A stretch of DNA of 5,361 bases from Deltaproteobacteria bacterium (lineage in GTDB: Bacteria; Desulfobacterota_B; Binatia; UBA9968): positions 1 to 5,361 of the forward strand of contig JACZQL010000146.1 of NCBI GenBank assembly GCA_022545745.1, read 5' to 3'. Position 1 is the stretch's first letter. The number at the start of each line of letters is the position of its first letter. The notes beneath the pieces were generated by a model that saw only the letters and a program-made list of their open reading frames with translations, did no database searches and had not been told where the DNA came from. A program made the translations under genes and the position numbers. Below, piece after piece: positions 1-5,327 of the stretch.

Positions 1-260
1 ATCAGGGTGGGCAATTCGGTAAAGGGATCCATAAAGGCCGAGTCCGGATCCGGGAACAGGAGCATGTCCGATTCGTCAATGGTTTGAAATCCCCGGATGC
101 TCGATCCGTCAAATCCAATGCCGTTCTCAAACAGGTCCTCGTTAAACTCGGTCATTGCAATTGAAAAGTGCTGCCAGAGGCCCGGTAGGTCGCAGAACCT
201 TAAATCCACGATTTCTACCCGGTTCTTCTGTGCTAAGTCTAATACCTCCTTGGGTGTCAT
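1..260 (-). CDS. glnA: Glutamine synthetase type I, N-terminal part (cut by window edge)
   Basis: GlnA makes glutamine from glutamate, ammonia and ATP in the cytoplasm, as a dodecamer in the type I family. The window holds the first 86 codons; the rest lies beyond the left edge. Visible are the N-terminal beta-grasp signatures VDLRFCDLPG (about 18-27) and FDGSSIRG (50-57), the loop that in known structures completes a neighbouring subunit's active site, then ESDMLLFPDP (63-72). The ATG at 260 is preceded by AGAGGGG (268-274) with a 7-nt spacer, and an in-frame stop lies ten codons upstream, so the start is firm. It follows amt on the same strand after 97 bp with no convincing promoter between, so co-transcription from the amt promoter is inferred. 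The adenylylation site and most catalytic residues are outside the window, so regulation by adenylylation cannot be judged. Confidence 0.95.
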   Translation of the reverse strand, partial: MTPKEVLDLAQKNRVEIVDLRFCDLPGLWQHFSIAMTEFNEDLFENGIGFDGSSIRGFQTIDESDMLLFPDPDSAFMDPFTELPTL

Positions 261-355
261 GTGATTACCCCTCTCTTTCCTCGATAGTTAGGATATTGGT
301 ACGCAAAACCCTGTAGCATATTTTTTCGTGTGGGGGTAGCCCCGGCCCCAGGACC

Positions 356-1684
356 TTATACGGAATAACCTCTTTCGTTGTGTTGGCTCAAGTCGAGCCC
401 CTGGCGCTCATCTTCCTCCGTCACCCTGAGGCCCATGACTGCCTTGAGTATTCCCAGGATGATAAAGGTCCCCACGAGGGCCAAAATCCAGGTTGCGGTC
501 ACTGCGACAAACTGAATCCCGAGCTGACCGGGGTTGCCGAAAAATAGGCCATTGGTTCCGCCTGAGTTTACCGCGGTGGATGCAAAGAGACCCGTTGCCA
601 GTGCCCCCCAGGTGCCGCCGATTCCATGGACTCCCACCACATCGAGGGAATCATCGTAACCCAACCTGGCCTTTAGGTTACAGGCGGTGGAACACAGGAC
701 ACCCGCACCGATGCCAATGATGATGGCAGAGATAGGGCTCACGAAACCCGCCGCAGGCGTGATAGCCACGAGCCCGGCCACTGCACCACTGGCAGCCCCC
801 AGGGCGGTGGGTTTGCCTTTTAACATCCAATCCATGGCTACCCAGGCAAGCACTGCCGCCGCGGCGGCCGTATTTGTGGTCACAAAGGCGATGGTGGCCA
901 GCCCGTCAGCGGCCAAGGCGCTACCCGCATTAAACCCAAACCAACCCACCCACAACAGGGAGGCGCCGATTACACTGAAGGGAAGGTTGTGCGGCGGCAT
1001 GGCCTCCCGACCATAACCTGCCCGTTTACCAAACATGATGGCGGCCGCTAGGGCCGATGCCCCGGAGCTGATATGAACAACGGTCCCTCCAGCAAAGTCC
1101 ATAACACCCATGGCCCCCATCCAACCGCCACCCCACACCCAGTGGCAAAGGGGATCGTAGATAAAGGTGGCCCAGAGCAGAATAAAGACAATAAACGTGC
1201 TAAATTTTGCCCGCTCTGCGATTGCCCCGGTAATCAGTGCCGGGGTAATGATGGCGAACATCATTTGGAAGACCATAAAGGCCTGATGAGGTATCGTGGG
1301 TGCATAGCTGGATGGCTCAACGCCCACCCCCGTTAGACCGAACCAGGCTAAGCTACCAACGATGCCGCCCACGTCCGGGCCAAAGGCGAGACTGTAGCCC
1401 CACAGGACCCATTGAATGCTGATCAGGGCCACGATGATGAAGCTATGCATGATGGTGCCAAGGACATTTTTTCCTCTGACCAGTCCACCGTAGAAGAGAA
1501 ACAGACCGGGGATGGTCATCATCAATACCAATGCGGAGGAGGTGAGAATCCAAGCCGTATCTCCTGCATTGATAGTTGGAGGAGGGGCCGCCGCCGCCAG
1601 GGCGAGGGCAGGAAAAAGGGTCATCAAGGCCAGAAGCGATAAAGCGCTCAGGAAAAAAGCGCAATACATCTTTGTTTTACTCAC
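356..1684 (-). CDS. amt: Ammonium transporter, Amt/MEP/Rh family
   Basis: This inner-membrane channel takes up ammonium, as a trimer in this family. The 442 residues include a cleavable-looking signal peptide (1-30, ending in ALA), as in E. coli AmtB, then about eleven hydrophobic segments. Key AmtB residues can be placed: the outer recruitment site F139, F143, W184 and S255 (AmtB F103, F107, W148, S219); the gate phenylalanine F251; the essential Asp in DFAGG (D196); and the pore twin histidines H204 (VVHISSG) and H353 (GVHGIGG). The C-terminal tail GLRVTEEDERQGLD (418-431) closely resembles the AmtB tail involved in GlnK control. The start is GTG at 1684, backed by a strong Shine-Dalgarno; an ATG at codon 6 is the alternative but has no comparable site. 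It lies downstream of a sigma-54-like promoter and upstream of glnA. All recognised functional residues are present and no frameshift is seen. Substrate and fold are very secure; the exact paralogue class is not. Confidence 0.97.
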   Translation of the reverse strand: MSKTKMYCAFFLSALSLLALMTLFPALALAAAAPPPTINAGDTAWILTSSALVLMMTIPGLFLFYGGLVRGKNVLGTIMHSFIIVALISIQWVLWGYSLAFGPDVGGIVGSLAWFGLTGVGVEPSSYAPTIPHQAFMVFQMMFAIITPALITGAIAERAKFSTFIVFILLWATFIYDPLCHWVWGGGWMGAMGVMDFAGGTVVHISSGASALAAAIMFGKRAGYGREAMPPHNLPFSVIGASLLWVGWFGFNAGSALAADGLATIAFVTTNTAAAAAVLAWVAMDWMLKGKPTALGAASGAVAGLVAITPAAGFVSPISAIIIGIGAGVLCSTACNLKARLGYDDSLDVVGVHGIGGTWGALATGLFASTAVNSGGTNGLFFGNPGQLGIQFVAVTATWILALVGTFIILGILKAVMGLRVTEEDERQGLDLSQHNERGYSV

Positions 1685-1691
1685 GGTTCAA

Positions 1692-1698
1692 TCCTCCC
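1692..1698 (-). promoter_or_regulatory. Ribosome binding site fixing the GTG start of amt
   Basis: On the minus strand the sequence reads GGGAGGA, followed by 7 nt and then GTG at 1684. This near-perfect anti-16S match at ideal spacing is the reason for choosing GTG over the ATG five codons downstream. Confidence 0.8.
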
Positions 1699-1755
1699 AC
1701 CATCAATCAAAGATAAAAAGTCAGGCCGAGATAAAGCTAGGTGCGCATCTGTGAT

Positions 1756-1771
1756 TGCAATTGTTATGCCA
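1756..1771 (-). promoter_or_regulatory. Sigma-54 (RpoN) type -24/-12 promoter for amt-glnA
   Basis: The minus strand reads TGGCATAACAATTGCA. This fits the sigma-54 pattern TGGCA-N6-TTGCW with the exact spacing and with both invariant GG and GC dinucleotides. The expected transcription start is near 1745, giving a leader of about 60 nt before the amt GTG. Sigma-54 control of ammonium transporters and glutamine synthetase is well established in proteobacteria, so position and function agree. That it is used here is inference. Confidence 0.7.
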
Positions 1772-1843
1772 GTGAGGTGATCTATATTTTTCAGGACTTT
1801 TGTTCCAGACCGATGATTTCAGGCTGAATAAAAACTAGGCACA

Positions 1844-1860
1844 TGCTTAGATTTTAAGCA
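1844..1860 (-). promoter_or_regulatory. 17-bp dyad: NtrC-like activator site or ispH terminator stem
   Basis: This is a perfect inverted repeat, TGCTTA-N5-TAAGCA. The size and the TGC...GCA ends match the geometry of NtrC enhancer sites (consensus TGCACC-N5-GGTGCA), but the inner half-site bases differ. Its centre lies about 107 bp upstream of the inferred sigma-54 start, a usual distance for an enhancer. The alternative is equally visible: it lies 33 bp past the ispH stop, in RNA the stem extends to 8 bp with a G-U pair, and a T5 run (1830-1834) follows after a few nucleotides, so it could be a weak ispH terminator. Both roles are possible. Confidence 0.4.
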
Positions 1861-1892
1861 CGGGCTACTAATTTATACGGCTGGAATGGTTG

Positions 1893-2831
1893 TTAAGACA
1901 GGCCTTCTTTTTCGCTGGGGAGGGCGAAATGGACGTCGCTCTCTTTAAATCCGATATGGGTGACTTCGGCTCCCATTTCACGCAAGTAGTTTACCGTCTC
2001 TTGAACTAATTGCTCTGGGGCCGAGGCACCGGAAGTAATTCCCACCCGCTCTATACCGTCTAACCAGTCTAGGTTGATCTCGCGATAGTTATTGATGAGG
2101 TAAGCCGGCACTCCCCTGGAGCGGGCCACCCGGCAGAGTTGGTTGGAGTTTTCACTGTTAGGGGATCCGATAACGAATATCAGATCCGCCGCACTGGATA
2201 ATTCTTTCACGGCGTCCTGTCGGTTCTGTGTGGCGTAACAGATGTCCTCCTTGAGTGGGGTAATCATTTTTGGGAACCTTTGCCGCAGGGCTTCGATGAT
2301 TTCCTTGGTATCGTCCACACTGAGCGTTGTTTGAGTCAAGACGGCAAGCCGATCCGGATTCGGGACCCTCACTTGTTTTGCTTCCTCGATGTTGGAAACG
2401 ATCCGGATGCGCTCAGGTGCCTCGCCGCGGGTACCCACGATCTCGTCATGGTCAACGTGGCCGATGAGGATAACCCAGTACCCTTTGGCCACGAACCTGT
2501 TTATTTCGCGGTGCACCTTCTCTACCAATGGGCAGGTGGCATCTAGAATGACCTGAAGCTTTTTTTGATTGGCCTGTTCTCGCACGGCCGGGGAGATCCC
2601 GTGGGCGCTAAAGATCAGTTTGGCCCCCGCTGGGACTTCGTCCACGGATTGGACAAAGACCACCCCACGGCTGGTAAACCCATCCACAACATTGCGGTTG
2701 TGAACGATCTCGTGAAAGACATAGACGGGCGGGCCGTACTTCGTGAGGGCTCGTTCTACGGTCTCAACAGCCATCTCAACTCCGGCGCAAAAACCTCGGG
2801 GTTGAGCCAATATTACCTTCTTGACCTTCAC
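1893..2831 (-). CDS. ispH: 4-hydroxy-3-methylbut-2-enyl diphosphate reductase (IspH/LytB)
   Basis: IspH is the last enzyme of the MEP (non-mevalonate) isoprenoid pathway. It reduces HMBPP to IPP and DMAPP in the cytoplasm using a [4Fe-4S] cluster. The 312 residues match the usual length. All three cluster cysteines are present: C15 in PRGFCAGV, C100 in DATCPLVEKVH and C198 in DICYATQNRQ. Substrate-pocket motifs are intact: H44 (VHNRNVV), H77 (SAHG), the proton-relay glutamate E130 in HDEIVGT (E126 in E. coli), TQTTLSVDD (166-174), SPNSENSN (223-230) and SGASAPE (267-273). The start is GTG at 2831, with GAGG 9 nt upstream and the family's normal N-terminus immediately following. That GAGG sits inside a dyad described separately. 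ispH is divergent from the TRAP receptor gene and shares no obvious functional link with amt. Identification is essentially certain. Confidence 0.98.
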   Translation of the reverse strand: MKVKKVILAQPRGFCAGVEMAVETVERALTKYGPPVYVFHEIVHNRNVVDGFTSRGVVFVQSVDEVPAGAKLIFSAHGISPAVREQANQKKLQVILDATCPLVEKVHREINRFVAKGYWVILIGHVDHDEIVGTRGEAPERIRIVSNIEEAKQVRVPNPDRLAVLTQTTLSVDDTKEIIEALRQRFPKMITPLKEDICYATQNRQDAVKELSSAADLIFVIGSPNSENSNQLCRVARSRGVPAYLINNYREINLDWLDGIERVGITSGASAPEQLVQETVNYLREMGAEVTHIGFKESDVHFALPSEKEGLS

Positions 2832-2836
2832 AGATT

Positions 2837-2860
2837 CAGACCTCGATTAATTGAAGTCTG
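2837..2860 (-). promoter_or_regulatory. Dyad overlapping the ispH ribosome binding site
   Basis: The two arms are CAGACCTC (2837-2844) and GAAGTCTG (2853-2860), separated by 8 AT-rich bases. As DNA the arms pair at 7 of 8 positions. As minus-strand RNA all 8 pair, one as G-U. The ispH Shine-Dalgarno GAGG (complement of 2841-2844) is in the stem, 9 nt before the GTG. It could be a repressor operator in the ispH/TRAP divergent region, or an RNA hairpin that limits ribosome access. Neither is proven. Confidence 0.4.
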
Positions 2861-2943
2861 GATGATAAGAATAGGCCTGTCAAGCTGAGGTGTTTCATAG
2901 AAGTTGGGCCCCCTCGCCTTGCATTTCCTCAAGGGCCGATTCA

Positions 2944-2962
2944 GAGACAAGTCTCACGGAGG
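2944..2962 (+). promoter_or_regulatory. RBS and short palindrome before the TRAP receptor gene
   Basis: GGAGG (2958-2962) stands 5 nt before the ATG at 2968 and fixes that start. Immediately upstream is a short inverted repeat, GAGAC-AA-GTCTC (2944-2955). Its 2-base loop is too tight for an RNA hairpin, so if it matters it would be as a protein-binding site. It is short enough to be chance. No clear -35/-10 pair was found for this gene in 2861-2943. Confidence 0.5.
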
Positions 2963-2967
2963 TATAG

Positions 2968-4083
2968 ATGGAACGGCGAAGATTTCTTTTAAAGGCTGGA
3001 GGGGCGCTGGTAGGCGCGGGAGCGACCGTCATGGGCTGCCGTCAAGAGTCCAAGCCGAAAGCAGCTCCCCAGGTCATCACGAGACGCAAGCACCAGTGGC
3101 GCATGGTAACGACGTGGACCCCGGGCCTCGATGTCCTTCAGGGTAATGCCCAACGATTTGCGAGCATGGTGGAATCCATGAGTGACGGGGAGCTCAAGAT
3201 CCAGGTCTTTGCGGCTGGCGAGTTGGTACCGGCCCTAGGCGCGTTTGATGCCTGCCAGCAGGGGACCATCGAGATGTTCAACGGCGCCGCCTACTACTGG
3301 GCCGGTAAGGAGCCGGCGACTCAGTGGTTTACGGCGGTCCCCTTCGGACTGAACGCACAAGGCCAGTACGCATGGTGTTATTCCGGGGACGGTTTAAAAC
3401 TCTGGGAGGAGACCTATAAACCCTTCGGGCTCATTCCACGTCCTTCCGCCTCCACCGGTGTTCAGATGGGAGGGTGGTTTCGGAAAAAAATCAATGAGGT
3501 TTCGGATTACAGGGGTCTCAAGATTCGGATTCCCGGTCTTGGCGGCAAGGTAATGTCGCAGGCTGGCGCCTCGGTGGTTTTGACCTCTCCAGGCGATACC
3601 TACCTGGCCCTCGAACGAGGGGTGATCGATGCCGCAGAGATGGTGGGTCCCCACGACGATGTGAAGCTCGGACTCCACCAGACATCCCGGTACTACTACT
3701 ATCCAGGTTGGCAGGAGCCCGGGTCGGTCACGGAGTTCGTATTCAATCAAAAGGCCTATGAGTCTCTGCCAACGGACCTTCGGCGCATCTTGGACGCCGC
3801 TGCCATGGCCATCAAGACCATAGCCTCCACAGAGTACAACGTGAAAAACGCCGTCGCGCTAAAAAAACTACGAACCGAATTCCAGAGTAAGGTAGAGATC
3901 CTCCAGTTTCCACCGGCGGTGATGAAATCCCTCAAGGGGCTCGCGGAGCAAGTGAACAAGGATCAATCTGAGAGGAGCCCCATGGCGGGTAAGGTCTACG
4001 CCTCCTACACCAAATTCCAGCGGGTGATCCAGGATTGGGGTCGCATCTCAGAAGGTTCCTACCATGCGTTGATCGCAGGCTAG
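2968..4083 (+). CDS. TRAP transporter substrate-binding protein, DctP/TakP-like, Tat-type lipoprotein
   Basis: This is the extracytoplasmic solute receptor of a TRAP (secondary, ion-driven) carboxylate transporter. The 371 residues begin with ERRRFLLKAGG, a twin-arginine signal, followed by a hydrophobic stretch and lipobox VMGC, so C24 would be lipidated. The mature part follows the TakP-type pattern: WRMVTTW (44-50), AAGELVPALGAFDA (82-95), YYWAGK (109-114), VPFGLNAQ (124-131), VQMGGWF (165-171), RIPGLGG (187-193) and YYYYPGWQEPG (242-252). R187 is the family's carboxylate-binding arginine. Q166 and E224 match residues that, as I recall, hold the cation-ligand complex in Rhodobacter TakP; the usual Trp after that Glu is Met225 here. 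TakP relatives bind 2-oxo or hydroxy acids, so a small organic acid is likely but unproven. No DctQ/DctM genes adjoin: ispH is divergent upstream and a hydrolase converges downstream. The family is secure; the ligand is not. Confidence 0.93.
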   Translation: MERRRFLLKAGGALVGAGATVMGCRQESKPKAAPQVITRRKHQWRMVTTWTPGLDVLQGNAQRFASMVESMSDGELKIQVFAAGELVPALGAFDACQQGTIEMFNGAAYYWAGKEPATQWFTAVPFGLNAQGQYAWCYSGDGLKLWEETYKPFGLIPRPSASTGVQMGGWFRKKINEVSDYRGLKIRIPGLGGKVMSQAGASVVLTSPGDTYLALERGVIDAAEMVGPHDDVKLGLHQTSRYYYYPGWQEPGSVTEFVFNQKAYESLPTDLRRILDAAAMAIKTIASTEYNVKNAVALKKLRTEFQSKVEILQFPPAVMKSLKGLAEQVNKDQSERSPMAGKVYASYTKFQRVIQDWGRISEGSYHALIAG

Positions 4084-4152
4084 TCAGTGACGAGTAACGA
4101 GGACTGAGTACTGAGCGAATTTAGCTATCAGCAGTCAGCTATCAGTTGTCAG

Positions 4153-4165
4153 CCCCAGAAAGGGG
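4153..4165. repeat. Small GC hairpin inside the repeat mosaic
   Basis: CCCC-AGAAA-GGGG forms a 4-bp GC stem at the junction between heptamer families B and C on the left side. No T run follows on either strand, so it is not a classical terminator by itself. The right half has no equivalent. Confidence 0.45.
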
Positions 4166-4170
4166 AGAAA

Positions 4171-4198
4171 GACAGTAGGCAGTATGCAGCAGGAAGTA
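4171..4198. repeat. Unpaired heptamer block (family C)
   Basis: Four consecutive 7-mers are GACAGTA, GGCAGTA, TGCAGCA and GGAAGTA. The consensus GGCAGTA differs from the flanking families. No reverse-complement copy exists in the right half, where only 11 bases separate the D' and B' blocks, against 56 bases between B and D on the left. Confidence 0.7.
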
Positions 4199-4203
4199 AA
4201 TAC

Positions 4204-4226
4204 AGTGTTAAGTGTAAAGTGTTAAG
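4204..4226. repeat. Left inner arm (family D) of the palindrome
   Basis: Tandem 7-mers TGTTAAG, TGTAAAG and TGTTAAG. The 23-bp segment is the reverse complement of 4290-4312 at 20 of 23 positions, with two perfect 9-bp ends (CTTAACACT in the right arm). Confidence 0.8.
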
Positions 4227-4289
4227 GCCAAGAGTCAAAGAAAACATTCAAAGCTGACAATTTAATTTTGATCAATCCGGAATTCTTCT

Positions 4290-4312
4290 CTTAACACTAA
4301 AGACTTAACACT
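4290..4312. repeat. Right inner arm (family D') of the palindrome
   Basis: 7-mers CTTAACA, CTAAAGA, CTTAACA and CTCAACA run from 4290 to 4317. The first 23 bases pair with 4204-4226. The 63-bp loop between the two arms shows no further strong structure, only a lone AGCTGAC (4252-4258) resembling family B'. Confidence 0.8.
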
Positions 4313-4387
4313 CAACACTTCTTAACTGATAGCTGAAAGCTGATGGCTGACAGCTAGAATTGCTCAGTACTCAGCACTCAGCACTTT

Positions 4388-5212
4388 TTACTGATTTGCG
4401 GCGCGCTCAATAAAACTTCTCAGAACTGAAAAGTAGGGATCCCCGCCCACGACGAAGGTGTTATTGTGATTGGCACCCCGGATGGTGTAGAATTCCTTGG
4501 GCTCCGGCGCTGCCTCGAACACCTTTTTCCCCTGGGCGAAGGGGACAATGTCATCCTGGTCGCCATGCAAAACAAGGACGGGTTGCCTGGCCTGTTTGAT
4601 CTTTTCCAGGACGTCGTATTGGGTTCTCAGGAATGGGCCAATGGGCAGGAAGGGGAAGACCACCTTCGCCATCTCACGAATGGAACCGAAGGGTGACTCA
4701 AGGATCAGGGCAAGGGCATCCTCCCGAACGGCCAGGTGGACGGCTACAGCTGCCCCCAGTGAACGGCCAAACAAAACAATTCGTTTCAAGCCAATGTCCC
4801 TTTGAGTTCGAAGGTAGTGGAGCGCTGCCTCGGCGTCCTGGTAGGTTCCCGCCTCCGATACACGCCCCTCACTGCGCCCGTAACCGCGGTAATCGATGAT
4901 GAAGATATGGGTTTTAACCTTCTCGTGGAGAAGCCTTATGTTTTGTAACCGGTGGCTGATATTGCCGGCATTACCGTGAAACCATAGCAGGGTGGACTCC
5001 CCTTCCGATGACGGAATGAACCACCCATTTAGCTTGACCCCGTCTTCGGTGGTGAAATAGATATCCTCGTAGGACAGTCCCAATCCTTTAGGGGTCCCGT
5101 CCATCTCGGAGGTTGGATAGAAAATAAAAGAGTTTTCCATCTGGCAGCTCCAGAGGAACAGGATGCTAGGGATGAGGAGGCCGAGTTTCAGGAACCTCCA
5201 AAATCGAGGCAT
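4388..5212 (-). CDS. Alpha/beta-hydrolase lipoprotein, Bem46/YfhR-like, substrate unknown
   Basis: This is a serine hydrolase of the alpha/beta fold, probably an esterase or thioesterase, anchored by lipid on the outer side of the inner membrane or in the outer membrane. From the ATG at 5212 it has 274 residues. MPRFWRFLKLGLLIPSILFL then WSC makes a lipoprotein signal with C23 as the modified cysteine. The catalytic parts are complete: oxyanion motif HGNAGN (79-84), DYRGYGRSEG (107-116), nucleophile S151 in GRSLG (149-153), the acid D220 in HGDQDDIVP, and H249 in GANHNN. The overall order matches Bem46/ABHD13-like proteins such as E. coli YfhR, whose natural substrates are not firmly known. 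A longer form begins at GTG 5245 (285 aa), but ATG 5212 has AGGA 6 nt upstream and gives a more normal signal peptide. The stop codon lies within the outer arm of the repeat mosaic. The gene converges on the TRAP receptor with no evident functional link. Fold certain, function open. Confidence 0.9.
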   Translation of the reverse strand: MPRFWRFLKLGLLIPSILFLWSCQMENSFIFYPTSEMDGTPKGLGLSYEDIYFTTEDGVKLNGWFIPSSEGESTLLWFHGNAGNISHRLQNIRLLHEKVKTHIFIIDYRGYGRSEGRVSEAGTYQDAEAALHYLRTQRDIGLKRIVLFGRSLGAAVAVHLAVREDALALILESPFGSIREMAKVVFPFLPIGPFLRTQYDVLEKIKQARQPVLVLHGDQDDIVPFAQGKKVFEAAPEPKEFYTIRGANHNNTFVVGGDPYFSVLRSFIERAANQ

Positions 5213-5306
5213 ACCGTATCCTGATCCAGGATAGATCTCCCGCACGCTTCTCGGGCTCCAGCCATGGTTTGGTTTTTAAATGAGGGTCTGGCTTAGGGGC
5301 GCTGGG

Positions 5307-5327
5307 TCCGTCGTTTGTTGCGACGGA
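5307..5327. promoter_or_regulatory. Hairpin/dyad upstream of the hydrolase gene
   Basis: A perfect 7-bp stem, TCCGTCG (5307-5313) with CGACGGA (5321-5327), encloses a 7-base loop. A direct repeat GTTGCGA (5317-5323 and 5328-5334) overlaps it, the copies 11 bp apart, about one helical turn. No T run follows on either strand, so it is not a terminator. It could be an operator or a leader hairpin for the hydrolase. No clear promoter was found between 5213 and the window end. Confidence 0.35.

Larger units (their letters stand above)
4084..4394. repeat. Nested inverted-repeat mosaic of 7-bp tandem repeats filling the convergent gap
   Basis: Most of this 311-bp stretch has 7-bp periodicity, and its halves are reverse complements in nested order. 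Family A: GTACTGA-like units (left, 4087-4114) against TCAGCAC/TCAGTAC units (right, 4364-4384); the outer arms 4084-4126 and 4352-4394 match at 32 of 43 positions by hand, including 13 perfect bases (4104-4116 with 4362-4374). Family B: CAGCTAT units (4122-4153) against AGCTGAT units (4324-4358), sharing a perfect 13-mer (4135-4147 with 4324-4336). Family D: TGTTAAG units against CTTAACA units. Family C (4171-4198) has no partner. The centre near 4239 is unstructured. It begins right after one stop codon and overlaps the other. A T5 run (4385-4389) after the right arm could give rho-independent termination of the plus-strand gene. No coding potential was seen. Short tandem heptamer repeats are known in cyanobacterial genomes (STRR); the relation is by analogy only. 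Confidence 0.85.

Noticed and set aside
332..343. GGGG-TAG-CCCC hairpin between amt and glnA as a terminator
   Set aside because: The stem is only 4 bp and no T run follows on the minus strand. It would also cut glnA off from its likely promoter.
493..1016. Open frames on the plus strand opposite amt
   Set aside because: They are shadows of the conserved amt gene, with Arg/Pro-rich translations, no recognisable domain and no ribosome sites.
1750..1771. CRP-like site beginning TGTGA near the amt promoter
   Set aside because: Only one half-site fits; the second (TCACA expected) is absent. The sigma-54 match explains the same bases better.
2878..2883. Perfect -35 box TTGACA on the minus strand before ispH
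   Set aside because: At 16-18 bp spacing the -10 candidates (for example CAGACT) are poor, so no promoter is claimed.
2905..2925. Sigma-54-like TTGGGC...TTGCA upstream of the TRAP receptor gene
   Set aside because: The GG-to-GC distance is at least one to two bases too long, and sigma-54 spacing is strict.
4184..4225. 13-codon ATG frame inside the repeat region
   Set aside because: It is very short, made of heptamer repeat units, and has no good ribosome binding site.
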